Below are positions 24,722-33,108 of a DNA stretch of 60,300 bases, one piece after another. Source of the DNA: RYN-428 sp035551995 (GTDB taxonomy: Bacteria > Planctomycetota > Phycisphaerae > Tepidisphaerales > Tepidisphaeraceae); assembly GCA_035551995.1 (NCBI GenBank), contig DASZME010000050.1:1-60300 (forward strand), written 5' to 3'. The stretch's first letter is position 1; the number at the start of each line of letters is the position of its first letter. Under the pieces are notes generated by a model. The model ran no database searches, had not been told where the DNA came from, and worked only from the letters and a program-made list of their open reading frames with translations. The position numbers were made by a program, and so were the translations under genes.

Positions 24722-25756
24722 ATGGACACTTTGCGCGTCGGCATCATTGGTTATGGGCGAATCGGAGCGGAACATGCCGAATGGCTCTCGTCGGCGTGCA
24801 ACGCGCGGGCGACGGCCGTCGCCGACGCCACGCCGGCCCGGCGCGAACTGGCGAGCCGGCGCGGGCTGCGCGTCTACGAGGACGTCGATGCGCTTCTTCG
24901 TGATGACTCGATCGACGCCGTTCTTGTGGCCTCTCCAACCGCGATGCACTTCGAGCATGCGTCAAGGGCGATCCAAGCGGGTAAGCATCTCATGGTTGAA
25001 AAGCCGATGGCGCTTGATCTGCCGCAATCGCGGGCGCTGCGCGATCAGGCCCGCTCGCGAAATCGTGTATTGAGCGTTTTTCACAATCGCCGATGGGACG
25101 TCGATTATCTGACCGTGCGCGACGCGATCGTATCCGGCGCCTTTGGACAATTGATCAACATCGAGAGCCGACTCGGACAGTTCTCAAGCTGCGTAGGTCC
25201 GGCGGCGGCCGAGTATCGGCCCAATTGGCGCAACGAAGCCAGTTTCGGCGGAGGCGGGCTTTATGACTGGGGAAGCCATTTCGTCGACCAGATGTGGCGG
25301 ATTTTGCTGCCGGCCAAACCGGTGCGGGTTTTCGCCCAGCTTCGCGCGAATGTCTGGAGCCAGGACTGCGACGATTTCGCCCGCGTGCTGATCGACTTTG
25401 ATTCCGGCGTCGCCGCCCTCGTGGAGATCAATACCACCACGACCGCTCCCCTTCCGCGCTGGCAGATCGATGGGACGCTGGGATCGGCTTCAAGTCCGGC
25501 AAGCCTGACGTTTGATTCGCGCGTGTGGGCCGATCTGCGCTTCACGCCGGCCAACGGTGAATCGCGCACGTTTCCCGTGGCCGCGAACGGTTTGAGCGAG
25601 CGGCAAATATGGGAATCGTTCGCGGCGGCTGTTTTCGGCAAAGGCGAACCGGCCGTGCCGATCGACACCGTACTTGTAACGATGGCCCTGCTGGACGCCG
25701 CCCGCGAAAGCGGTAAAACGGGAAAGGCGATCGAAGTGCCGGACAAGACCTATTGA
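24722..25756 (+). CDS. Gfo/Idh/MocA-family NAD(P)-dependent oxidoreductase
   Basis: 344-aa cytoplasmic sugar or cyclitol dehydrogenase. The Rossmann fold shows GIIGYGRIGAEHAEWL (residues about 7-22), the DAVLVASPTAMHFEHA strand and the family catalytic EKP motif in GKHLMVEKPMALDL. The C-terminal alpha/beta domain contains GGGGLYDWGSHFVDQ, where Asp and His are the usual active-site pair. It is transcribed away from the histidine kinase across a 200-bp spacer. Family substrates include myo-inositol and UDP-sugars, and no neighbour here specifies one. Confidence 0.9.
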   Translation: MDTLRVGIIGYGRIGAEHAEWLSSACNARATAVADATPARRELASRRGLRVYEDVDALLRDDSIDAVLVASPTAMHFEHASRAIQAGKHLMVEKPMALDLPQSRALRDQARSRNRVLSVFHNRRWDVDYLTVRDAIVSGAFGQLINIESRLGQFSSCVGPAAAEYRPNWRNEASFGGGGLYDWGSHFVDQMWRILLPAKPVRVFAQLRANVWSQDCDDFARVLIDFDSGVAALVEINTTTTAPLPRWQIDGTLGSASSPASLTFDSRVWADLRFTPANGESRTFPVAANGLSERQIWESFAAAVFGKGEPAVPIDTVLVTMALLDAARESGKTGKAIEVPDKTY

Positions 25757-26289
25757 ATAATTTGAATAACGCATCGCACCGGCGTCGTGGCGACGATCGC
25801 GCGTTTATAGCCCGACGCCGATACCACAGCTCATTCAATATCTCTGGTTCTTCACAGTCACTCGATGGAAAAAATCAAAAATATTTTCGTCGGGATCAGC
25901 GGTGGATAAGTTGACGGCGAAGCGCGCGTCGCTCATCGCAAATGATGAAGTCCGTGCCGAGCGGGGAAAGATCCGACCTTGGCCTGTCGTCAACTCCGAT
26001 AGCCCGCGTCCGTGCGCTTCACCGCTACCAACACCTTATGCACAGGCTGGGTCCGAAAATAATCGATATAAGTATCTATATATTATGAACTTGTATTTCC
26101 ATGCCTGAAGTTGTCCACAATGCGCCAGTCCTTTCCACCACTGCTATTCTCTAAAAGCTTTCTCTATACAACAGATAGAGATAGAGTATTCATTGCATCG
26201 AATTGAGTTGATCGAAATGGCCGGCGCGAACTAGCATCCTGCCGTGGGTTTCGGATACAACTCGTTTTTCCGTGGAAAGGCATCCGCTT
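25757..26289. other. Candidate replication origin (oriC) region upstream of dnaN
   Basis: A 533-bp gene-free interval, AT-richer than its surroundings. It has DnaA-box-like 9-mers at 25901-25909 (TTATCCACC on the minus strand, 1 mismatch to TTATCCACA), 26036-26044 (TTATGCACA, plus, matching TTATNCACA) and 26111-26119 (TTGTCCACA, plus, 1 mismatch). An AT-rich stretch at about 26057-26100 (AATAATCGATATAAGTATC, then TATATATTATGAAC) between the last two could be the unwinding element. dnaN follows directly. dnaA is not in the window. Confidence 0.6.
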
Positions 26290-27393
26290 ATGAAAGTGAT
26301 CTGCAACCGAGGCGCGCTGCTCGAAGCTTTGTCGGTGACCGGCAGCGTGATCGCGCCGCGCACGCCCAAGCCGGTTTTGCAATGCGTGAAACTCACGGCC
26401 GCCGACGATCGGCTGACGATCGCCGCCACCGATTTGGAAGTGGCCGTTCGATATTCCGACGCCCAGGTGCAGATCGAACAGGCGGGCGAGACGTTGGTTC
26501 CCGCCGACAAGATGCGCGACATCGTTCGCGAAAGCGTGGACGACACGCTCTCGATCGAAATCACCGGCGACACCGCCAACATCCGCGGCCAGGATTCGCA
26601 CTTCAAAATCTTCACGCAAAAAGCCAGTGAGTTTCCCCCCGTTCCCGACTTTGAAGGCGAACCCGATATCGAAATTCCCGGCGGGGCTTTGAAGCAGTTG
26701 ATCGGCCAGACGATTTTCGCGACACAAAAAGACGCCACGCGCTATGCCTTCAACGGCGTGCTTTTCGCGATCAAGGGAAAAAAACTCGCCCTCGTCAGCA
26801 CCGATGGCCGTCGCCTCGCGATGTCCAAGGGTGACCTCTCTTCAGACAAATTGGCCAACGATGGCGCCAAGATTATCGTGCCGACCAAGGCGCTGAATTT
26901 GCTCGACAAGTTGATCGCCGATCCTGACGAATTGGTCGGCATGCAGGTTCGCGAGAACCAGGTCATGTTTCACACGTCCAGCGCGACGTTGACGACGAAT
27001 CTCGTGGAAGGGCAATTTCCGCCGTACGACGACGTGATTCCAAAGGACGCGGACAAGAAAATGAGCGCCGCGACGGCCGATTTCCTCGGCGCCATTCGAC
27101 GGGCCGCATTGCTGACGACCGAAGAAAGCAAAGGCGTTCGCCTTCAATTCACCAAGAAGGGTTTAGTGCTGACCAGTCGATCGCCCGAAAGCGGCGAGGC
27201 GACGGTGAATTTCCCATGCAAATACGAAGGCGCCGACGTGGAGATCGGCTTTAATCCGACGTTCCTGACCGACGCCTTGCGCGTGGTGGACAGCGATGAA
27301 GTTTCCCTGGAGCTCAGCGCCCCAAATCGGCCAGGCCTGCTCAGGGGCGGCGCCAATTTTCTCTACGTGATAATGCCGGTGAACCTACAATAA
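26290..27393 (+). CDS. dnaN: DNA polymerase III beta subunit (sliding clamp)
   Basis: 367-aa ring-forming processivity clamp for replication. The start MKVICNRGALLEALSVTGSV is the normal dnaN N-terminus; an ORF start six codons earlier is not used. Three clamp domains are seen: the first to about residue 120 (LTIAATDLEVAVRYSDAQ), the second opening with EFPPVPDF and containing YAFNGVLFAIKGKKLALVST and DGRRLA, and the third ending FLYVIMPVNLQ, the hallmark P-(V/M)-R/N-L C-terminal motif. It follows a spacer with DnaA-like boxes and precedes a DUF721 gene by 63 bp. Confidence 0.96.
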   Translation: MKVICNRGALLEALSVTGSVIAPRTPKPVLQCVKLTAADDRLTIAATDLEVAVRYSDAQVQIEQAGETLVPADKMRDIVRESVDDTLSIEITGDTANIRGQDSHFKIFTQKASEFPPVPDFEGEPDIEIPGGALKQLIGQTIFATQKDATRYAFNGVLFAIKGKKLALVSTDGRRLAMSKGDLSSDKLANDGAKIIVPTKALNLLDKLIADPDELVGMQVRENQVMFHTSSATLTTNLVEGQFPPYDDVIPKDADKKMSAATADFLGAIRRAALLTTEESKGVRLQFTKKGLVLTSRSPESGEATVNFPCKYEGADVEIGFNPTFLTDALRVVDSDEVSLELSAPNRPGLLRGGANFLYVIMPVNLQ

Positions 27394-27456
27394 TCAGCGG
27401 TGTCTCCGGTTCTTACTTTCTCGAAGTGAGAGAGAGTCGAAAGAGCGCCTGTAATC

Positions 27457-27864
27457 ATGATCCCTTCCCGTTCCATGGTCGGCGAGGCAGAATTGCGACG
27501 CCTCGCGCGCTTCAAAAGCATCGAGCGGCCATCGGTCGAGCCGCTCGGCAATTCCATGATTTCCTTCTTCAAGCAATCGGTCGCCAAGCGCACGACCAAG
27601 CTCGGAAAAATCAGCGAGCACTGGGCGGCGTTGGTCCCCGAAACGCTCAGCGCCCATTGCGCGCTCGACTCGCTTCACCGCAACTCCCTTACCGTCCTGG
27701 TCGATAGCTCGTCTCATTTGTACGAACTGAAACAACTGCTCCTGGCGGGTCTTGAGCAGCAGCTATTGATCGCCTGCAAGAGCACCGGCCTACGCAAAAT
27801 CTCCCTCAAGCCAGGCCGTTGGCGCGACACCGGCGCTGACGAGCGAAAATCCCATTTTGCATAA
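27457..27864 (+). CDS. DUF721 / DciA-like protein, 135 aa
   Basis: Small protein of the DUF721 family, whose member DciA loads the replicative helicase in bacteria lacking DnaC. The core is LGNSMISFFKQSVAKRTTKL, ISEHWAALVPETLSAHCALD and LTVLVDSSSHLYELKQLLLA, which match the family pattern W...VG..la.ht.p....g.L.v.v.s..w...L. It sits just downstream of dnaN, a conserved planctomycete and actinobacterial position. ATG 27457 is used; an in-frame ATG at 27475 is an alternative. It ends 12 nt before asnB, so the two may be cotranscribed. Confidence 0.85.
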   Translation: MIPSRSMVGEAELRRLARFKSIERPSVEPLGNSMISFFKQSVAKRTTKLGKISEHWAALVPETLSAHCALDSLHRNSLTVLVDSSSHLYELKQLLLAGLEQQLLIACKSTGLRKISLKPGRWRDTGADERKSHFA

Positions 27865-27876
27865 CCGGCGGTAAAT

Positions 27877-29763
27877 ATGTGCGGATTCGCCGGTGTGATC
27901 GTCTGGGACGAGCAGTATCGCGTCTCTCGCCAGACGATCGAAAAGATGTCCGCCCGCATCGCCCATCGCGGCCCCGACGGCAGCGGCTACTACTTCTCGC
28001 CCGAAACCGAAATCACCCGCCAACGCCCTTCGATCTCCCTCGCCCATCGCAGGCTTTCCATCATCGATCCAGACCCGCGAGCCAATCAACCGTTCACCGA
28101 TCATGCCGGCCGGTGGATCGTCTTTAACGGCGAGATTTACAACTTTCGTGAACTGCGAAAAGAACTCTCAAATCTTCAGCCCAACTATGAATGGCGAACT
28201 GACTGCGACACGGAAGTTCTCCTCCTTGCCTATGTCCAGTGGAGGGAAAATTGCCTCGAACATTTCAACGGCATGTTCGCGTTCGCCATTTGGGACGAGC
28301 CGAAAAACAGGGTCTTGCTCGCGCGCGATCGGATGGGCCAAAAGCCGCTTTATATCACCATGCCCCATTGCCACAGCGATCACCCCGCCTTGGCCTTCTC
28401 CAGCGAAATCGGTGGCCTGTCGGCGTTGGATTGGCCGACGACGTCGATCAACGCCTCGGCGTTGGCCGATTACCTGCGCTGGGGCTATCTCGGCAAGGAA
28501 TCGACTATTTATTCAGGCGTGAGAAAAGTGGCCGCTGGAACGTGGCTGCGATTCACCGCCGGCCGTGAAGAGGGCGACTACTATTTCCACCCGAACGAGA
28601 TTGACGTTTCGCAGCCGCGCGGCGCCGGAGCTGCCCGAAAAAAAATCATCCACGCCGTCCATCGGCAGCTTGTCTCCGACGTGCCGATCGGTTGCTTTCT
28701 TTCCGGGGGCGTCGATAGCTCGATCATCGTTGCCGCCGCCCGGCAAGCCGGTCCTGTGCGGACGTTTTCTGTCGGCTTTGAAGACGCCCGTTACGATGAA
28801 ACGAAATACGCTCGCGCGATTTCATCGCATCTGGGAACAGAGCATCACGAATTTGTCATCCATCCCGACGCCGCGGCGGACTTGCCGAAACTGGCGGAAG
28901 TATTTGGCGAACCATTCGCCGATTCCTCCGCGCTCGCGACCCATTACCTCGCCCGTGAAACCCGCCGTCATGTGAAAGTCGCATTGAGTGGCGACGGCGG
29001 CGACGAACTATTCGGCGGATACGAGCGATATCGCGCCATCCAGATGAGCCGGCGAATCGAGCGCACGCCGATGGTGTTCCGCAGGCTGCTCGCGCGTGGC
29101 GCCGGTAATTCAACCGGTCATCCTAAATCGTTCGGGTCCAAGCTCCGCCGTTTCCTGATAAATATCGATCAACCGCCCGGCGCCAGATATTCCGGCTATA
29201 TGCGTTTTTTCGACGATGATGCGATCCGCGAACTGCTAATCGAACAGCCCAAGTTTTGGCCGGATTATGTCCGCGACGAGTTCGATGCGAACGCCAAAAA
29301 GACTGATTTTGTTCAAGCGGCAATGGCGGCCGATCGCGTCACTTATCTGCCGGATGATCTTCTCGCGAAGGTCGATCGCGCCTCGATGCTTCACGCCCTT
29401 GAAGTGCGCAGCCCTTTCATGGATCACGAACTGGTCAGCTTCGCCGCCGGACTCACCACCGATCAACTTCTTAAAGGCGGTTCAAAACGCATGCTTCGCG
29501 AGGCCTTCGCCGACGATCTGCCGCCGTGGGTTTTCAAACGAAAGAAAATGGGCTTCGCCGTCCCCATCGGGGATTGGCTTCGCAAGGAACTTCGGCCGAT
29601 GCTGCACGATCATCTCTTCGCGACGAATTCATTCGCGGCGGGACATTTCAAACGAAATGTGGTGGAGCGCATTGTGCAAGATCACGAAGACCGCTTCGTC
29701 GATCATTCGCAGCGACTCTATGCACTGCTCATGCTCGAATTATGGCGGCGCACGAGAATATGA
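27877..29763 (+). CDS. asnB: Asparagine synthase (glutamine-hydrolysing), 628 aa
   Basis: Class II glutamine amidotransferase fused to an ATP-dependent synthetase. Catalytic Cys2 is exposed after the initiator Met (MCGFAGVI), with HRGPDGSGYYF and FNGEIYNF in the glutaminase domain. The synthetase half begins about residue 250 with the pyrophosphatase-type P-loop FLSGGVDSSI, and ALSGDGGDELFGGYERY follows. Length is typical of AsnB. It starts 12 nt after the DUF721 gene; the partnership is positional, with no known functional link. In many genomes such paralogues lie in polysaccharide loci, so it may modify an extracellular product instead. Confidence 0.95.
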   Translation: MCGFAGVIVWDEQYRVSRQTIEKMSARIAHRGPDGSGYYFSPETEITRQRPSISLAHRRLSIIDPDPRANQPFTDHAGRWIVFNGEIYNFRELRKELSNLQPNYEWRTDCDTEVLLLAYVQWRENCLEHFNGMFAFAIWDEPKNRVLLARDRMGQKPLYITMPHCHSDHPALAFSSEIGGLSALDWPTTSINASALADYLRWGYLGKESTIYSGVRKVAAGTWLRFTAGREEGDYYFHPNEIDVSQPRGAGAARKKIIHAVHRQLVSDVPIGCFLSGGVDSSIIVAAARQAGPVRTFSVGFEDARYDETKYARAISSHLGTEHHEFVIHPDAAADLPKLAEVFGEPFADSSALATHYLARETRRHVKVALSGDGGDELFGGYERYRAIQMSRRIERTPMVFRRLLARGAGNSTGHPKSFGSKLRRFLINIDQPPGARYSGYMRFFDDDAIRELLIEQPKFWPDYVRDEFDANAKKTDFVQAAMAADRVTYLPDDLLAKVDRASMLHALEVRSPFMDHELVSFAAGLTTDQLLKGGSKRMLREAFADDLPPWVFKRKKMGFAVPIGDWLRKELRPMLHDHLFATNSFAAGHFKRNVVERIVQDHEDRFVDHSQRLYALLMLELWRRTRI

Positions 29764-29796
29764 AGCGCGACATCTTTGGTGTTATGATCGCGTCTC

Positions 29797-30101
29797 ATGC
29801 CCAAGCTCTAGGAGTATCTGGGAATTATGCTGTTGTTCTATTCCAACGAACACGAATGATCCACTGGCCATGGTAAATACCAAGGTCGAGAGAGCCGGTC
29901 GGAACTGGTGATACGCGCGGGCGTGTTGTAGATATAATCTATTCGCCGATACGGGGTCGCCGCCCGTTGGAGGGCACACAGCTTCAGGATTTTCAAACGC
30001 TCGTCGGGCATCATGCCCACGATATCGTGCGGAAGTGGATCGATTCTTTCGTCCTGCATCGCCGCGTACAGCCCGAGGTCATCACACGGAGAATCAAATG
30101 A
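29797..30101 (+). pseudogene. Decayed DUF4160 gene
   Basis: Starting at ATG 29797 the translation reads MPKL, stop (TAG, codon 5), EYLGIMLLFYSNEHE, stop, then GKYQGRESRSELVIRAGVL, stop. A frameshift then restores the family C-terminus: RGRRPLEGTQLQDFQTLVGH continuing to VITRRIK and TGA. Put together, these pieces make a recognisable DUF4160 protein (the usual N-terminus is MPxISxFxGIxIxMyxxDHxPPH). At least three stops and one shift are needed, so it is clearly dead. It lies directly downstream of asnB and its end overlaps the start of the DUF2442 remnant by 4 nt (ATGA). Confidence 0.8.
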
Positions 30102-30345
30102 CTCTTTCTGACGACGCCGTATTTTCGTCCAGCGCGCCGAACACACCGGCGATTTCAAGCTGAACCTGATCTTCAACGACGCCACGCAACGGATCGTCGA
30201 CTTTGCCCCGTTCCTTCGTCAATCGCATAATCCGCTGATTCAGAGCTATGTCGACCCCGCCGCCTTTGCGCGTTTTGCTGTAAAAGAGGGTGACCTTGTC
30301 TGGGACGACTATGACCTTTGTTTCCCAATTGCGGGATCTGTATGA
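30098..30345 (+). pseudogene. Decayed DUF2442 gene
   Basis: The ATG at 30098 overlaps the end of the DUF4160 remnant. After MTLSDDAV the frame changes, and a different frame gives RAEHTGDFKLNLIFNDATQR, FLRQSHNPLIQSYVDPAAFA and VWDDYDLCFPIAG, a clear DUF2442 protein. A second +1 shift (an extra G near 30334) then moves the reading to DLYEGRVWG, the expected C-terminus. Two shifts are therefore needed. The DUF4160-DUF2442 order with an ATGA overlap is the normal arrangement for this predicted toxin-antitoxin-like pair. Confidence 0.8.
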
Positions 30346-30488
30346 AGGGCGCGTCTGGGGGATTGCGATTGCGGGAGTAATTCCAACGGGTCTTTTCGGA
30401 TCGATGTTCAAGCCATTCGGACGTGGTAAATCACCGCGATATGTTTCCGAAGAGGCAATTCAATCGACAACAGCAGCATATCGCAATT

Positions 30489-32072
30489 TCATTCCGCCTT
30501 CACGCTCACCCCCGCGATTAAGTCATGCGACCATCGCGCGAACATATATAAGAAAGGCGCCGTCACCCATCGCGGCTTGATTCGGCTCGGCCGTACCCAC
30601 AGCCCCTCCCGATCGGGCAGCGCTGCGGGAGAGTCGCCCAGCGCGCTCACCGGGATGTACACCACCCGCGACGCAAACGCATCGGCCGTCGATACCACGT
30701 CCGGCGCCGTCTGGAGCAGCATCTCGCGGATGATGGCGGATACGCCGTCGATGCGTCCCACATCGACGCCGGCGATCGATCCATCGGCTAGCGCGCCGGC
30801 GATGATCGGCTCCGTCGACAAATCCAAATTGACCAGCGGCCCCCAAATGTCGGCTTTGGGCACGACGACGACTAAGGCGCGCGGCGCCTGCTGCGTCGCC
30901 GGCAATCCCGCGAACTGTCGGACGCGGGAGGCCATTTCCGTCAATATCGTTTCCTGCCGTGAAATCGGCGAGGATTCTTTGATCTGCGGATCGGCGCTCA
31001 TCTCGCGGAGGCGTGCGCGAAATCGCGGGTCCTGCGTCGGATCGTATAGAAACATCAATACTCGCGACGTGCCCAGGTGCAGCGTCAGCGGCGACATCGC
31101 GGCGTTTTCGCCGGGATTAAAATGCTCGCCCGCGTTGTCATACATGCAGACCACGCGCGATACCTGTGCCGCCAGGTCGGCCTTGGGATGTTGCGGGGTC
31201 GGACGCATCATGAACAGCAGCGGCCGGGGAAGCGTGATGATCTGGCGGCCGACGCGGATATGATCGTACAGCTGCGGACCCGAGGCGGCCGTTTTGTCGA
31301 GCTTCGCGGGCTGCTCGGCGTGGTCCGCGAGAAAAAGCGTCTGTTCCTGTTGATCGAGCGTGCGATTGAAATGGGTGTCGGCGTCGTTAAACGACACGCC
31401 AAAGTAGAGCGGGAGCAGCCGGCGCAATTCCCACGTCATGCACGTCATGAAGCAGGTCTTCCCGCTTGCGGTGGCGCCGACGATGGAAACGAACAACGGC
31501 TCGGCCTCGATCAGCGGCCGGGGGATGATCAGGTGGCAGCCCGGACAGGCCACCGTCTGGCACGTCAGGCCGCGGGCGTCGAGTGCGTCCCCCTCGAACG
31601 TAAATCGGCTGGGTAAAAATCGCAGCGGCGCGTCGGGACCGGCCACCGGATCGCCCATCAAATCAGGATGCCTGCTGACCCAGAGAATATCCTGCGGGGC
31701 GAATCGCTGAAAACAATGGGGACAGGTGACGCGCGGCAAAAGCGCCGGCCGCGCCGGCGGCTTGGGCCGGCGCGGCGCCGCCGGAGCCGCGGCCTCGCTC
31801 GCCGATGGCTGTGCCGCCCATCGCTCGACCGCCGACGCTTGCCCAGGCGCCTGCGCCGTGGCGGCGGCCACGCGGGCCGCCAGTACCTGCGCCTGATTCC
31901 AGCACTCGGTGCACGTGATCGCGCCGTTCGCTTCGTAGACCTGACTGGCCGGCAATGTCCGCCGACAGATCGAGCATTCGTAAGTGATCGGACCGGCCTG
32001 TGTTCCTAAATCGCCCGACGCATTTAAGTCCAGATTGATTTCAACCAGCGGTTCATCTTCATCGACAGGCAT
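30489..32072 (-). CDS. Zinc-ribbon P-loop NTPase, possible double-GTPase-like, 527 aa
   Basis: The start ATG 32072 has AGGAG 6 nt upstream. Two zinc ribbons precede the NTPase: Cys33/36/54/57 (CSICRRTL ... CTECW) and Cys117/120 with Cys176/179 (CPHCFQRF ... CPGCH), separated by a Pro/Ala-rich linker (about 70-112). Walker A GATASGKT is at residues 199-206, and the switch-like VVCMYDNAGEHFNPGENAA has the DxxGE pattern of TRAFAC GTPases. A later VVVVPKADIWGPL could be the base-specificity loop (NKxD-like). This resembles the bacterial 'DO-GTPase2' group, but I cannot confirm that. It is the last gene of the chaperone-side run. Function unknown. Confidence 0.7.
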   Translation of the reverse strand: MPVDEDEPLVEINLDLNASGDLGTQAGPITYECSICRRTLPASQVYEANGAITCTECWNQAQVLAARVAAATAQAPGQASAVERWAAQPSASEAAAPAAPRRPKPPARPALLPRVTCPHCFQRFAPQDILWVSRHPDLMGDPVAGPDAPLRFLPSRFTFEGDALDARGLTCQTVACPGCHLIIPRPLIEAEPLFVSIVGATASGKTCFMTCMTWELRRLLPLYFGVSFNDADTHFNRTLDQQEQTLFLADHAEQPAKLDKTAASGPQLYDHIRVGRQIITLPRPLLFMMRPTPQHPKADLAAQVSRVVCMYDNAGEHFNPGENAAMSPLTLHLGTSRVLMFLYDPTQDPRFRARLREMSADPQIKESSPISRQETILTEMASRVRQFAGLPATQQAPRALVVVVPKADIWGPLVNLDLSTEPIIAGALADGSIAGVDVGRIDGVSAIIREMLLQTAPDVVSTADAFASRVVYIPVSALGDSPAALPDREGLWVRPSRIKPRWVTAPFLYMFARWSHDLIAGVSVKAE

Positions 32073-32244
32073 CGTTTGCTCCTGACGAGGAGTGTATCCA
32101 TCGGGGGCACGGATCGCCAAGCGGGCGCGGTTTCGAGAAGACGTGAAACGTCGGCGAGCGGCCTGGCGAAAAAGCCCGGCATATTCAAACAGTGGAACGG
32201 GAGGGCCGCCAGACGCCGGCTCGAATACAAAACGCGGATGCGAC

Positions 32245-32430
32245 CTATTCCCCGTCCCCGTTTTCCTCATCCGTCGGATCGGGCTCCTCGACGGGAATTT
32301 GATATTTTCCGTCCAGCCAGCGCCCGAGATCGATCAATTTGCAGCGGTCGCCGCAGAACGGAAAACAGGCGGGTAACGGAATTCCTTCCGGCGGTTCTTC
32401 GACCGGCTTTTTGCAAATCGGACAGCGCAT
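32245..32430 (-). CDS. yacG: YacG-like zinc protein (DNA gyrase inhibitor family), 61 aa
   Basis: Small zinc-binding protein. The four ligands are visible as CPICKKPV at the N-terminus and PFCGDRCKLIDLGRWLDG, the exact YacG signature. E. coli YacG binds GyrB and inhibits supercoiling. The C-terminal tail is acidic (VEEPDPTDEENGDGE), as in relatives. MRCPICKKP at 32430 gives a normal 61-residue length, so the longer in-frame start is rejected. It follows the fmdB gene by 44 nt from this start, in the same operon. Confidence 0.9.
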   Translation of the reverse strand: MRCPICKKPVEEPPEGIPLPACFPFCGDRCKLIDLGRWLDGKYQIPVEEPDPTDEENGDGE

Positions 32431-32474
32431 CCGGCGACCCTCTTCGCATGAAATCCCGCCCGGCGTTTCGCCCA

Positions 32475-32906
32475 TCACTTGCCGGACTTGTTTGACCGTT
32501 TTGCCGACGAAGACTTCGCCGAAGGCTTGGATTCGGCTTTTGCCGGCGCACTTTCTGTTTTCGCGGCCGGCTTGGCTTCGGCCTTGGCGTCAGTCTTTGA
32601 TTCGGTCTTGGCCTCCGCCTTGGTTTCAGCCGCCGCGGGTTTGGCGTCGGCGCCGGTGGAGCTGGAATCAGACTCGGTCTTTGCCGGCGCCGCGTCGGCC
32701 TTGGCTTTTTCGGCGTAGCTGGCGTCGCGATAGTCGGTGATGTAAAAGCCGCTGCCTTTGAAGATCAACGCCGCTCCCGTGCCGATCAGGCGCTCGACCG
32801 TTCGCTTCCCGCATTCGGGACATTTCTTAATCGACGCGGCCGTCATCGAGTGAAACTTCTCGAACTTATAGCCGCAACTCTTGCACTTGTATTCGTAAGT
32901 AGGCAT
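32475..32906 (-). CDS. FmdB-family zinc-ribbon protein with low-complexity tail
   Basis: N-terminal FmdB regulatory-type zinc ribbon: MPTYEYKCKSCGYKFEKFHS, then KCPECGKRTVERLIG and FKGSGFYITDYR, the usual family core (about residues 1-62). Residues from about 70 to 143 are an Ala/Lys/Glu/Ser/Thr-rich tail of repeated AEAK/KTES-like words, positively and negatively patterned and probably disordered. Such proteins are linked to expression of formamidase or of unknown genes. The stop region overlaps the long frame of yacG, so the two are translationally adjacent. Tail length is the oddity here. Confidence 0.88.
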   Translation of the reverse strand: MPTYEYKCKSCGYKFEKFHSMTAASIKKCPECGKRTVERLIGTGAALIFKGSGFYITDYRDASYAEKAKADAAPAKTESDSSSTGADAKPAAAETKAEAKTESKTDAKAEAKPAAKTESAPAKAESKPSAKSSSAKRSNKSGK

Positions 32907-33108
32907 GGGAAATAATGGATAATGGATAATTGATAATTGATAATTAACGGTGGATAAGATTCGGGGGACAGCGGGTATTTCCGATCGTCAATTGTCCATG
33001 GGGAATAATGGATAATGGATAACTGATAATTAACAGCGGATAAGATTCGGGGAACAGCGGGTATTTCCGATTGTCAATTATCAATTATCCATTTCTTCAT
33101 CTTTCCCC
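32907..33108. repeat. Duplicated heptamer element (word GGATAAT/TGATAAT)
   Basis: Direct 7-mers ATAATGG, ATAATTG, ATAATTA are followed by AACgGTGGATAAGATTCGGG, and a complementary CAATTATCAATTATCCATT tail closes the element. Most of the unit (about 95 bp: 32911-33005 and 33003-33095) is present twice in tandem with a few differences. Located between grpE and fmdB, it could form a long hairpin and affect readthrough. Confidence 0.85.

Noticed and set aside
30290..30580. Plus-strand frame beginning MTLSGTTMTFVSQ
   Set aside because: Only its middle (DLYEGRV) is meaningful, as the frameshifted C-terminus of the DUF2442 remnant; the rest is antisense to the P-loop gene.
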